Assembly (NCBI GenBank): GCA_025463745.1 | Contig: JAODBB010000001.1 | Location: 1 to 64,000, forward strand | Length of the DNA stretch: 64,000 nt | Source of the DNA: Subtercola sp. | Lineage (GTDB): Bacteria > Actinomycetota > Actinomycetes > Actinomycetales > Microbacteriaceae | Direction: 5' to 3' | Part shown: positions 16,659 through 25,310 of the stretch, piece by piece | Numbering within the stretch: position 1 is the stretch's first letter | Layout: every line of letters starts with the position of its first letter | The notes under the pieces: generated by a model | Database searches by the model: none | Seen by the model: the letters and a program-made list of their open reading frames with translations, nothing else | What the model was told of the DNA's origin: nothing | Position numbers and translations under genes: made by a program

Positions 16659-17977
16659 CCGTCGCTGGTCTGTCGACGAGAGCCCGCCGGAAGGCAGATG
16701 CGGAATTCGACCTCGAGCACTTGAACTCGCAGATTCTGCCCTGGTGGTACGAGAACGGTGTCGATGACGTTTACGGAGGCGTTCTGACGTGTTTCGACAA
16801 CAACGGCGAACTGCTTTCAACCGACAAGTACACCTGGAGCCAGGGTCGCTGGGGCTGGCTGATGGGAAGAATTTCGCTGGCCGGGCGGTCAGGGCTCGAG
16901 GTCGACGGGTGGATGCTCGCGACCGAACGGGCGGCGAAGACAGCTGACTTTCTCTGCGCCAATGTCATTCTCGAGGGAGGTGTCACGGCCTACCAGACCA
17001 CCAGGGAAGGAACCGTGATCGAGCAGTCGACGCCTCCGGGGGCGGTACACACCAGTGTGTATTCCGACCTGTTCACGGTTCTCGGGCTGGCCGGAGCAAT
17101 CGCGGCCGTTCATGAGGAGCCGGCGGATTCGAGTATTCGTGTCAACGAAGGCGAATGGGCACGCCGAGCCACTGAGGTTCTTCTGTCGGCAAGCCGGCGG
17201 ATCGAATCACGCACGGCCATGACTGAGCCGTATCCCGTGCCGCAAGGCATGACCAGCCTTGGCGAACAGATGATGTTGGTGAATGCTGCGAGCGAGCTCT
17301 GGAGGGCGACGCGATCCGCGCAGACAGAGGAGGTGGTGTTGCACTGGGGAAGTAAGCTTGTCGCCGCCGCGCGGGCGAACCTCCCTGGCTTGCCGGGTGA
17401 CTTCGCGCTGATCGGCCCCGGCGGCTCCGGCGGCTCCGGCGAGACGCTCTTGACTGGGCACCGAACTCCCGGCCACATTCTCGAGCTCCTCTGGTTTCTG
17501 GAAGATGCGGCGAGCGAGCTTCCATCATTGAAGCGAATGCTCGGGGAGTGGGTTCCCGCTCTCGCTCTCAAGGCGCTGGAGCTCGGCTGGGACGACAGAG
17601 ACGGCGGGCTGTTTCGCTACGTGCACCGCAGCGGCGGCGAGCCACGGGGTGAACGTGAGGGCGGCCGCTACGAAGAGCTCGTGCAGAGAACGTGGTCGAC
17701 CAAGTTGTGGTGGCCGCAGGTTGAGGCGATCTACGCTACCTCGGTGCTCGCGACCACGTACGAGTCCACTGAACTGTGGGAATGGAACGACAAGCTTCGT
17801 GCATACGCGTTTGCGACGTTTCCTGCCCCCGGGAATCAGGAATGGATCCAAATCAGAGACAGATCCGGCCGGCCGCTCAACGAAGTCGTCGCCCTCCCCG
17901 TGAAAGACCCGTTTCACATTGCTCGGGCGCTGCTTCTGAGCGCCCAGTGGATAACAACGAAAGGCACATCCAATTGA
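16655..17977 (+). CDS. AGE-family sugar epimerase/isomerase (N-acylglucosamine 2-epimerase-like)
   Basis: A 440-residue (alpha/alpha)6-barrel protein of the N-acylglucosamine 2-epimerase family. It shows WWYENGVDDVYGGVLTCFD near 29-47, WSQGRWGWLMGRI near 60, GHRTPGHILELLWFL near 265 and the C-terminal RTWSTKLWWPQVEAIYA. These are the paired Trp/His-rich substrate-site strips of the family. It overlaps the symporter by four bases. In this operon it probably interconverts an N-acylglucosamine with its C2 epimer. AGE members also act on mannose and cellobiose, so the substrate is inferred from context. Confidence 0.82.
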   Translation: MTVAGLSTRARRKADAEFDLEHLNSQILPWWYENGVDDVYGGVLTCFDNNGELLSTDKYTWSQGRWGWLMGRISLAGRSGLEVDGWMLATERAAKTADFLCANVILEGGVTAYQTTREGTVIEQSTPPGAVHTSVYSDLFTVLGLAGAIAAVHEEPADSSIRVNEGEWARRATEVLLSASRRIESRTAMTEPYPVPQGMTSLGEQMMLVNAASELWRATRSAQTEEVVLHWGSKLVAAARANLPGLPGDFALIGPGGSGGSGETLLTGHRTPGHILELLWFLEDAASELPSLKRMLGEWVPALALKALELGWDDRDGGLFRYVHRSGGEPRGEREGGRYEELVQRTWSTKLWWPQVEAIYATSVLATTYESTELWEWNDKLRAYAFATFPAPGNQEWIQIRDRSGRPLNEVVALPVKDPFHIARALLLSAQWITTKGTSN

Positions 17978-18753
17978 CTGAAGCTGTAACGTCACATCAC
18001 ACTGTCGACCTCCTGACTGTCGATGTGAGTGATGATCGTGCCGCACTGGGCGCAAGCGCTGCGTCGGCAATCGCGGATTCGCTGATTGAGATGCTCGCGC
18101 AGCAGGAATCAGTCCGGATCGTTTTCGCTGCGGCACCGAGCCAGACGGAGACGCTCGAGGCTCTCGCCGGGATGGAGGAGATTGCGTGGGAGCGGGTCGA
18201 CGCCTTCCACATGGACGAATATGTCGGCATCGGAATAGACGTTTCGCAACGGTTCGGCAATTGGCTGAGAACCGCTTTCTGCGACCGCGTTCCACTGCGT
18301 TCCGTCTCCTTCATCGACCCCGACGGTTTGGGCGCCGACGACCCCGTGAAGGAAGCGCGCCGTTACGCTGCGTTGCTCGAAGAGCAACCGATCGACGTCG
18401 TGCTTTCGGGCATTGGGGTCACCGGACACCTGGCGTTCAACGATCCGCCTGTCGATTTCAGTGAAACGCAGATCGTGAAGGTCGTCGAGCTTGAGGAGGC
18501 GAGCCGGCAACAGCAGGTCTCTGAGGGCCTCTTCATGCGGCTCGCAGACGTTCCGAATCGCGCATGGACTATCACGGTGCCACCCCTTCTTTCAGCACGA
18601 GCTGTTTTCTGCATGGTTCCGGGACAGCTCAAACGCGCTGCCGTGCTCCGTGCGTTGAGCGGCGAGATCGGTGCGGATTCTCCGGCAAGCGCCTTACGCA
18701 TGCACCCGAACGCTCGATTGTTTCTTGATCGCGATTCGTCTCCGTTCCAATGA
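17974..18753 (+). CDS. NagB-like glucosamine-6-phosphate deaminase homologue with altered active site
   Basis: A 259-residue protein of the NagB/6-phosphogluconolactonase fold. The start is TTG 17974, which overlaps the upstream TGA; GAAAGG lies nine bases upstream. HMDEYVG puts Asp81 at the place of E. coli NagB Asp72. The signature normally GxDGHIAFNEP reads GVTGHLAFNDP, so the residue aligned with Asp141 is Thr150 and Glu148 is Asp157, while His152 is kept. The spacing 81-150-152-157 exactly matches 72-141-143-148. It may be a divergent deaminase or act on a different amino sugar phosphate. It sits two genes upstream of nagA. Confidence 0.75.
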   Translation: MTEAVTSHHTVDLLTVDVSDDRAALGASAASAIADSLIEMLAQQESVRIVFAAAPSQTETLEALAGMEEIAWERVDAFHMDEYVGIGIDVSQRFGNWLRTAFCDRVPLRSVSFIDPDGLGADDPVKEARRYAALLEEQPIDVVLSGIGVTGHLAFNDPPVDFSETQIVKVVELEEASRQQQVSEGLFMRLADVPNRAWTITVPPLLSARAVFCMVPGQLKRAAVLRALSGEIGADSPASALRMHPNARLFLDRDSSPFQ

Positions 18754-18796
18754 ATCAGCCGCGACGCACTCACACAAGCACCATTCAGCATCAGCC

Positions 18797-19579
18797 ATGC
18801 CCAGCAATGAAAGAGACGAACTGTTGACCAGCTACTCCAAGACCTATCTGAAATCGATCAGTGCGCTGCTTCACCGAATCGACGAAGAGGAAACGAGCGC
18901 GATCGATGCGGCTGCCTCGCTTCTGGCCGACCAGATCGCCAACGACCGACTCATCTGGATCTACGGTCCTGGGGGTCATTCAAACCTCGCCGCCCAAGAG
19001 ATCTTCTTTCGCGCGGGAGGGCTGATGCACGTCTCGGCGATTCTCGATGAAGGCACCCTGCTGTCGAACGGCGCGTTGCGGTCGATGGCTATCGAGCGTA
19101 CGCCCGGTTATGGACGGATAGTGATTGAGAATACCGGAATCGGAGCAGGCGATCTGCTTATCCTCGTGAACGCGTATGGCATCAACGCGGCACTGATAGA
19201 CGCAGCTCTCGTTGCGCACGAGCGCGGCGTGCGCACCATCGGTATCAGTTCCCGGGCCCATGCGACCGAGACTTCGCCCGAGCATCCTGCCCGGCACCCC
19301 TCGCGTTCGAACCTGCACGATATCGTCGATGTCGCGATTGACACAAAGGTGGCGATCGGTGACGCAGTGGTCGAGCTGCCGAACATCACCGAGAAGGTGG
19401 GTGCGGTGTCGACCTTCGCAAACGCGTTCACTCTCAACCTTCTCGTTCTTCGCACTCTCGAACTGGTCACCGAGCGCGGAATCGTGCCGCCAATCTGGCG
19501 AAGCGGCAATGCCCCGGGCGGGGATGAGGCCAACGAGAGGTTCCTGGGCGAATTCCGGAGCCGAGTTCCATGGCTGTGA
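18797..19579 (+). CDS. SIS-domain phosphosugar-binding protein
   Basis: A 260-residue sugar isomerase (SIS) domain protein. The nucleotide-like loop WIYGPGGHSNLAAQEIFFRAGG near 55-75 and the second half LILVNAYGINAALIDAAL near 119-136 are typical. The C-terminal VPPIWRSGNAPGGDEAN is common in SIS proteins next to nagA-like genes. I chose ATG 18797; no strong ribosome-binding site precedes it, and TTG 18824 is an alternative. The stop overlaps nagA. It might be a phosphosugar isomerase, a deaminase component or a non-catalytic sensor. Confidence 0.78.
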   Translation: MPSNERDELLTSYSKTYLKSISALLHRIDEEETSAIDAAASLLADQIANDRLIWIYGPGGHSNLAAQEIFFRAGGLMHVSAILDEGTLLSNGALRSMAIERTPGYGRIVIENTGIGAGDLLILVNAYGINAALIDAALVAHERGVRTIGISSRAHATETSPEHPARHPSRSNLHDIVDVAIDTKVAIGDAVVELPNITEKVGAVSTFANAFTLNLLVLRTLELVTERGIVPPIWRSGNAPGGDEANERFLGEFRSRVPWL

Positions 19580-20718
19580 CGTGGTCAGGCCGTGAACCCG
19601 CGACGGGCGATGTTCTCGAGGTCTCAGCAGTCGGGGGCATCATCGTGGGAATCCGGCGCTTCCCGCATCGCCTCACGAACGACCTGCCCTGGCTGACCCC
19701 GGGTCTCATCGATCTGCAGGTGAACGGCTACCGAGGCTTCGACGTGAATGCTGAAGAGCTCTCTGTCGAGACGTTGATGGGGCTCCGCGAATCGTTGCTC
19801 GAGGGCGGCGTTACTACCTTCGTACCGACCGTCATCACCAACTCACGAGAGCGGATTTCATTTGCGCTGCAGACGATTTCCGATGCACGTTCTCGGGAAC
19901 CGGTGCTCTCCAGGGCCATCCCGTTCGTGCACCTCGAAGGGCCGTATATCTCTGCCGAAGAAGGCCCAAGAGGTTGTCATGACGAAGCGTGGATCCGGCC
20001 ACCAGACCTGGATGAATTCACCTCGTGGCAGAAGCTCAGCTCGAATTTGATCGGCATGATTACGGTCTCGCCGCACTGGCCGCAATCAGCGAAGTTCATC
20101 GCAGCCGCGCGGCGACTCGGGGTTCGGGTTGCGGTGGGCCATACCCATGCTGCACCCGCCGAAATACGGGCTGCAGTCGATGCCGGCGCGTCATATTCGA
20201 CGCACTTGGGTAACGGGGCGCACGCTCTCATCGTCAGACACCCGAACTATCTCTGGACTCAACTTGCCGATTCGCGCCTGACTGCGGGATTTATTTCTGA
20301 CGGGCATCATCTCTCGAAAGACGCATTCGCCGTCATGCTGAGGGCGAAGGGAATCGGAGGTTCGTTTCTGGTCTCCGACTCAGCGGCCCTTGCCGGAATG
20401 CCGCCCGGAAATTATCACGCAGCTGTCGGGGGTGATGTCGAAGTCACGGATGACGGGCGTCTCGTTTCTCTTGGCACTCCCTATCTGGCGGGAGCGGCCG
20501 CGTCTCTATCCGACGGTGTCGCTCGTGCCCCCGGGCTCGCGTCGATCACTCTTGCCGATTCCGTGGCCCTCGCCACCGTGAACCCAGGTCGCGTCATCGA
20601 CGCGATCGAGCCGCCCGGCCAGTTGCGAATAGGTGCCAGCTCCGACCTCATGACGTTTCGGTGGCAGCCTGGCGACACCGAGTTGCACGACATACAGTGC
20701 GAGGCGGCGGCCAGATGA
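19570..20718 (+). CDS. nagA: N-acetylglucosamine-6-phosphate deacetylase
   Basis: A 382-residue amidohydrolase of the NagA type (EC 3.5.1.25), removing the acetyl group from GlcNAc-6-phosphate. Order of motifs: TPGLIDLQVNGYRGFDVN near 40-57, HLEGPYIS near 118 with the metal-binding Glu, GHTHA near 196, HLGNGAHAL near 216, SDGHHL near 240 and VSDSAALAG near 263 with the catalytic Asp. The start overlaps the SIS gene by ten bases and the stop forms ATGA with the next gene. It provides the deacetylation step for the operon. Confidence 0.88.
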   Translation: MAVTWSGREPATGDVLEVSAVGGIIVGIRRFPHRLTNDLPWLTPGLIDLQVNGYRGFDVNAEELSVETLMGLRESLLEGGVTTFVPTVITNSRERISFALQTISDARSREPVLSRAIPFVHLEGPYISAEEGPRGCHDEAWIRPPDLDEFTSWQKLSSNLIGMITVSPHWPQSAKFIAAARRLGVRVAVGHTHAAPAEIRAAVDAGASYSTHLGNGAHALIVRHPNYLWTQLADSRLTAGFISDGHHLSKDAFAVMLRAKGIGGSFLVSDSAALAGMPPGNYHAAVGGDVEVTDDGRLVSLGTPYLAGAAASLSDGVARAPGLASITLADSVALATVNPGRVIDAIEPPGQLRIGASSDLMTFRWQPGDTELHDIQCEAAAR

Positions 20719-21992
20719 CTTTCCTGGTCGGAGCAAAAGTCGAAGACGCAACTCCCACGTGGCCCGCGCGACTATCGGGCTTCGCGGCTCGTCGAGGGCT
20801 CTCCATCGGAGCGCACGACCCGATTTCTGTGCGCGCCCTGGCCGTAGACGACACCTGCCTGATTTGTATCGACGTGGTGGGCCTCGATGACGAAACCTGT
20901 GCTCAGATCCGAGCATCATCTCCGTTCGCCGATGATCATGTCTTCGTCGCAGCCACCCACACACACGGTGGGCCGGCGGTCATGAATGGCCACCTCGGCA
21001 CGTACGATCGGGAGGCGCGTCAGCTCATCGCGCTAGCGGCCGTTCGGGCGGCAACGGGTGCTCTACGCGACAGGCAACCAGCGACACTCGAATTCGCCGA
21101 CGCTGGGCCGGCGCCGGTCGCGACCGATCGGCGCCGCGGCGGTCGACCTGCAGAGGCGCGCATGCAGGCGCTCCGCTGGAAGTCGGAGGCAGGTACGACC
21201 ATCGCCTGGCTGGCGACATACCCGTGTCATCCTGTTGTGCTGGGCCCGAACAACCGCCTCTTCACTGGTGACTATCCGGCGGCACTGCGCGATCGCCTCG
21301 AGGAAGTCGCCCCCGGCAGTATTGCTGTCTTCGCGACAGGTTGCGCCGGAGACATCAATGTTGGGCACAATGCTGCAGCGTCGTTCTCGCGAGCTGCAGA
21401 TCTGCGACGCACCTTCGAGGAGGCCACTCGCATTGGAAGACTTCTCGCAAATCTCGTCCTGAACGCGAACTGGTGCGCGATCGCCGAAATATCGCCGACT
21501 GCCACCCGAACCGAACCAGTCGTGCTCACAACTTCGCCACTCGATGGTAGATCTGTCGAAATGCAGCGAACAGAGTGGCAGGCGCAGCTCGACGAGACGA
21601 TCGACGAAGGGCACGCTGCTGTGCTCGCCGAATGGATCGCTTGGAGCGCCACCGCCCGTGCGTCGACCAAGAGCAGCTGGGTCGGTTCGGTGAGCGTGGT
21701 GAGGTGGGCTTCGGTCACACTGGTCTTTCTGCCGGGAGAGCCGTTTTTGCAGACAGCAGTAGAAATAGCACGTCACTCGGTCTCAACCGCGTGTCTTGTT
21801 CTGGGCTACACCAATGGTTGCCCGGGTTACCTGCCTCCTGCGGATGCCTATGGCGACGGCGGATACGAGGTGACTGACGCTCATCGCTACTATGGAATGC
21901 CGTCACCGTTCTCTCAGGGATGCGCTGAGTTGCTTCGAGATCGTGCCGTCGACGGGATGCGCGAGTTAGAAGGAGTTTCACCACGTGCCTAG
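20715..21992 (+). CDS. Neutral/alkaline ceramidase-like protein (putative zinc amidase)
   Basis: A 425-residue protein related to the N-terminal catalytic domain of neutral ceramidases (PF04734 type), without signal peptide. Positions aligned with the ceramidase zinc ligands can be picked out: His82/His84 in THTHGGP, His172 in YPCHPVVLG, Glu342 in PGEPF and Tyr372 in CPGYLPPADAY. The region FATGCAGDINVGH carries Asn where ceramidases have the Ser of GDxSPN. Ceramidase cleaves an N-acyl amide, and the gene is embedded in an N-acyl amino-sugar operon by ATGA overlap, so a cytoplasmic amidase for an N-acylated sugar is an attractive guess. Function unproven. Confidence 0.7.
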   Translation: MTFLVGAKVEDATPTWPARLSGFAARRGLSIGAHDPISVRALAVDDTCLICIDVVGLDDETCAQIRASSPFADDHVFVAATHTHGGPAVMNGHLGTYDREARQLIALAAVRAATGALRDRQPATLEFADAGPAPVATDRRRGGRPAEARMQALRWKSEAGTTIAWLATYPCHPVVLGPNNRLFTGDYPAALRDRLEEVAPGSIAVFATGCAGDINVGHNAAASFSRAADLRRTFEEATRIGRLLANLVLNANWCAIAEISPTATRTEPVVLTTSPLDGRSVEMQRTEWQAQLDETIDEGHAAVLAEWIAWSATARASTKSSWVGSVSVVRWASVTLVFLPGEPFLQTAVEIARHSVSTACLVLGYTNGCPGYLPPADAYGDGGYEVTDAHRYYGMPSPFSQGCAELLRDRAVDGMRELEGVSPRA

Positions 21993-22998
21993 AGAGACGA
22001 ACAATCAGCGGGCGACGATCACCGAAGTCGCGAAGTATCTCGACGTGTCGAAGTCGACGGTGTCGAGAGCTTTCAACCGACCGAGGATGCTTTTGCCCGA
22101 AACGGTCTCTCGCGTCAGAGAAGCGGCCGAAATACTGGGTTACTCGCCCAGTAAGACCGCCATGGCGCTCGCAACCGGTCTGCACAGTACGATCGCGCTG
22201 GTCGTGCCCGATATTGCGAACCCCTTCTTTCCTCGACTGATTCGGGCTGCCCAGTCTCGAGCGAATGAGCGCGGCATGTCTTGTCTCCTTGGCGACTCTG
22301 ATGAAGCGGCGAACCGTGAACTCGAATTTGTGACGGAGTTCACCCCAGACGTTCGTGGCTTCGTTCTGATGTCATCACGGTTGCCCGATGAGACGCTGCG
22401 CGAACTGGCATCCAAAACGAAGCTGGTGCTCATCAACCGTGACGTCGAGGGCATCATGCGAGTGCTGCTCGACACGACCGTGGGGCTCACTGAAGCCCTG
22501 GAGTCGCTCTATTCGCTCGGCCACCGCAGCTTCGCCTACCTCGGTGGGCCGCACCGTTCGTGGTCGCATGCGCAACGACTCTCGGCCGTGCAGGCATTCG
22601 CTGCGAGCCACGCGGTCTCGGTGAACTTCGGCCAGGCCGTGCCAGCGACATTCGCAGGCGGGTCGGCTGCGGCCGTCGAGGCTCTCAGCTCAGACCCGAC
22701 AGCATTTCTCTGTTTCGACGACGTCGTGGCGCAAGGAGCTATCGCAGCCCTCAGTCGACTGGGATTCAGGGTTCCTCAAGACATCAGTGTGGTCGGCTGT
22801 GACGACACACTCGCTTCGACAATCCACCCGACGACGGCCACAATTCGATTGGATTACCAGAGTGCGGGGAGCGCTGCTATCGATCTGGTTCTGGATGTCA
22901 TCGACGTCGAATCGAACGGTGACGCGACGGCCGACGCGCAGCGCCTCGTCTTCGATGGCGAATTCCTGCCCGGCGAAACAATGGGAGCAGCATCCTGA
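21985..22998 (+). CDS. LacI-family regulator of the amino-sugar operon
   Basis: A 337-residue LacI/GalR regulator with HTH ITEVAKYLDVSKSTVSRAFN at about 12-31 and a periplasmic-binding-like ligand domain (LVVPDIANPFFPRLIRAA near 73). The GTG start at 21985 has AAGGAG 10 nt upstream and lies inside the end of the amidase gene. The operon-leading palindrome at 15046-15061 is the probable operator. Its closest relative in the window is the regulator at 45726-46856, also adjacent to a mannonate dehydratase. Confidence 0.86.
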   Translation: MPRETNNQRATITEVAKYLDVSKSTVSRAFNRPRMLLPETVSRVREAAEILGYSPSKTAMALATGLHSTIALVVPDIANPFFPRLIRAAQSRANERGMSCLLGDSDEAANRELEFVTEFTPDVRGFVLMSSRLPDETLRELASKTKLVLINRDVEGIMRVLLDTTVGLTEALESLYSLGHRSFAYLGGPHRSWSHAQRLSAVQAFAASHAVSVNFGQAVPATFAGGSAAAVEALSSDPTAFLCFDDVVAQGAIAALSRLGFRVPQDISVVGCDDTLASTIHPTTATIRLDYQSAGSAAIDLVLDVIDVESNGDATADAQRLVFDGEFLPGETMGAAS

Positions 22999-23105
22999 CA
23001 GCTCCTCGAGACCCTGGCGGCCGACCTCGCAGCAGTCAATACAATCACCTCAATCGTCGCAGAGTCGCTCAGCGAACTCGGTAGACGCTCACCAAAGGAA
23101 ATGCC

Positions 23106-24344
23106 ATGAAGATCGAATCCGCCGAGATCATCGTCACGAGCCCGGATCGAAATTTCGTCACACTACGTCTGACTACCGACGAGGGCTTTGTCGGCCTTGG
23201 CGACGCGACCCTCAATGGTCGCGAACTCGCCGTTGTCGCCTATCTGAAGGAGCATGTCGCGCCGCTGCTGATCGGTCGCGACGCTTCACGCATCGAAGAT
23301 GCATGGCAGTTTCTCTACCGCTCCGCATACTGGCGCCGTGGCCCCGTCACGATGGCGTCGATCGCCGCCGTCGACGTCGCTCTCTGGGATATCAAGGCCC
23401 AGGCAGCGGGGATGCCGCTGTACCAACTTCTTGGCGGCGCATCCCGCAACGGACTGCTTGCCTACGGCCACGCCTCCGGCAAGACGAATGAGGAAATCTT
23501 CGACAGCATCCGTATGCATCAGGAGCAGGGCTATAAGGCCATCAGGGTTCAGGCCGCAGTACCGGGCCTGAAGTCGATCTACGGTATCGCCTCGAATGCC
23601 ACCTTCGAAGCGAATAAAGGGGTGCGTTACGACCACGAACCAGCCCAACGCGGCGCATTACCTGCCGAGGAGGACTGGGACACCCGGTCGTATCTGCGGC
23701 ACATCCCCACAGTCTTCGAAGCGGTACGCAACGAATTCGGCCCCGCGCTGCCCCTGCTGCACGATGCTCATCATCGACTCACCCCCATTCAGGCGGCGCA
23801 ACTGGGCAAGTCCCTCGAGCCATACGACCTGTTCTGGATCGAGGACTGCACGCCCGCCGAGAATCAGGAGGCCCTGCGACTCGTTCGCCAACACACCACC
23901 GCTCCACTTGCCATCGGCGAGATCTTCAACTCGATCTGGGACTACCAGACCATCGTGCGGGAACAGCTGATCGATTACGTGCGCAGCGCAGTCACCCACA
24001 CCGGTGGGATCACTCATTTGAAGAAGGTGCTCGAGTACGCATCGCAGTACCAAATCAAGTCCGGCATGCACGGGCCGACCGATATCTCGCCGGTCGGAAT
24101 GGCAGCCGCAATGCATCTAGGACTCGCAATCCACAACTTCGGCATTCAGGAGTACATGAAGCACGGCACCAAAACAGATGCGGTGTTCGAACAATCATTC
24201 ACGTGGAGCGACGGGATGCTGCATCCGGGCGAGGAGCCAGGCCTCGGAGTTCGTCTGAACCTCGACGAAGCAGGCAAGTACCCGTATGTGAAGGCGTACC
24301 TCCCTTTCAATCGACTCGCAGACGGCACAGTCCATGACTGGTGA
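23106..24344 (+). CDS. manD: Mannonate dehydratase, ManD-type enolase superfamily, copy 1
   Basis: A 412-residue acid-sugar dehydratase of the enolase superfamily (ManD branch, EC 4.2.1.8), making 2-keto-3-deoxygluconate from D-mannonate. N-terminal capping domain ([18 protein letters not shown]) is followed by metal-site strands [10 protein letters not shown] near 222, [13 protein letters not shown] near 246 and IGEIFNS near 275, and the ManD C-terminal [18 protein letters not shown] precedes ATG 23106. It lies 107 nt after the LacI gene, with no other uronate gene nearby. A same-length paralogue, roughly 85% identical by eye, is at 41481-42719 in a full glucuronate operon. Some ManD homologues act on D-gluconate, so divergence of function is possible. 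Confidence 0.85.
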   Translation: MKIESAEIIVTSPDRNFVTLRLTTDEGFVGLGDATLNGRELAVVAYLKEHVAPLLIGRDASRIEDAWQFLYRSAYWRRGPVTMASIAAVDVALWDIKAQAAGMPLYQLLGGASRNGLLAYGHASGKTNEEIFDSIRMHQEQGYKAIRVQAAVPGLKSIYGIASNATFEANKGVRYDHEPAQRGALPAEEDWDTRSYLRHIPTVFEAVRNEFGPALPLLHDAHHRLTPIQAAQLGKSLEPYDLFWIEDCTPAENQEALRLVRQHTTAPLAIGEIFNSIWDYQTIVREQLIDYVRSAVTHTGGITHLKKVLEYASQYQIKSGMHGPTDISPVGMAAAMHLGLAIHNFGIQEYMKHGTKTDAVFEQSFTWSDGMLHPGEEPGLGVRLNLDEAGKYPYVKAYLPFNRLADGTVHDW

Positions 24345-24917
24345 GGTTAAATGACGCTCTGCTCACTGACCGGGTTAGAGCTCGTCTAGCCGGCCTCGAC
24401 TGGGTCGATTCATGACAACAGCAGAGGGCACAGCTGACCCCGCCCACCGCGACACTTCGCGGCGTGCAGCCCTGAAGCCGTTTACGAGACGGTGGCCACC
24501 CCGATTGGACTCCAAGCCGCGTTCCATGATTGAGGTCAGTCGGTATTCAGTCCGGCTGGTGGAAAGTGGATTCGAGAATAGACACCCGGCGCAGTGAACT
24601 CGTATGTTCTTGGTTCGGCCGTCGGCAGCTCGATCGCGGCGATGTCCCGGTCGAGGGTACCTTCGATGCACTTGATCCGGCTGAGCACGGCCGACACTCC
24701 TCCCAACCTCTCCGCGACGGAGTCCTTGGAGGTCGCCGTAGTGTGCTGCCATGTCGTAAGAGGACGAGATTCGGCAACACGTTCACCAGCCAATCGGCGA
24801 CGACCGAGGTATGACAATTATGCCAGGAGCCCGGTCGTTTAGTGCACGCAAAGGGATCTGGAATCCGCGCGATACGCGCTGAACGTTGCCGTGACGCGGC
24901 CGAAGAAACGGTGAACG
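24345..24917. other. Non-coding or degraded region with no recognisable gene
   Basis: This 573-nt stretch lies between manD and a broken transporter gene. Short open frames exist on both strands (for example 93 codons on the minus strand, 24536-24817), but none has a ribosome-binding site or a sequence I recognise. It is probably decayed coding DNA. Confidence 0.45.
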
Positions 24918-25097
24918 ATGAACTCTGCTTTCCGCTCGCTCGGGTTCTAAAACTTTCGCCTCCGGTTCACCGGAGTCGCGGTGTCGACCATCGGCATCTG
25001 GATGCAGCGCATTGTTCAAGACCGGATCGTTCTGACCCAGCTCACCAAGAACGACGCAACCGCCGTCGGAGTGACAATGGCTCCGCAGTTTGCATGA
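24918..25097 (+). pseudogene. Broken N-terminal fragment of an MFS (DHA3-type) transporter
   Basis: Conceptual translation from ATG 24918 gives MNSAFRSLGF, then TAA at codon 11, then NFRLRFTGVAVSTIGIWMQR and QDRIVLTQLTKNDATAVGV. This is the conserved start of DHA3-type drug/siderophore exporters (family pattern NFRLWFAGxLVSNIGTWMQR). The frame then stops at 25095-25097 and the remaining twelve-helix protein is missing. With an internal nonsense codon and loss of most of the gene, it is a remnant. Confidence 0.75.
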
Positions 25098-25116
25098 TCA
25101 TTCGCAAGAATAGCTA

Positions 25117-25145
25117 TTGACATTCATTTGTAAGTACATTTTAAT
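25117..25145 (+). promoter_or_regulatory. Strong promoter with embedded GntR/HutC-type operator
   Basis: TTGACA (25117-25122), a 17-nt spacer and TTTAAT (25140-25145) make the best consensus promoter of the window. TTGTAAGTACAT occupies 25128-25139, filling the spacer up to the -10. The same 12-mer pattern recurs at 33975, 34022 (inverted) and 40323, so this is probably the repressor site of the GntR protein at 30304-31053. It drives the ABC importer-iolC operon, leaving a leader of about 160 nt. Confidence 0.72.
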
Positions 25146-25310
25146 GAAACATCAAATGACGTTCGCCAGATCGTCGTTGTGAGTCGAAGACAAGATCGCC
25201 CCGATGGAGAGACGACGCCTCAAACACGTCCCCCCGACCAAAGCAGCGACAGTAGCGAAATCGATTTGTCGCCGACTCATATCCGCGCCCCAAATTCAAA
25301 TGAGGTAGAA

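Noticed and set aside
17401-17445. GGCTCCGGC short repeat in the AGE-family gene as a regulatory repeat
   Set aside because: It encodes a Gly-Gly-Ser loop in frame and is too short to be more than coding low complexity.
24536-24817. 93-codon minus-strand ORF as a gene
   Set aside because: No ribosome-binding site, no recognisable family and located in degraded DNA.
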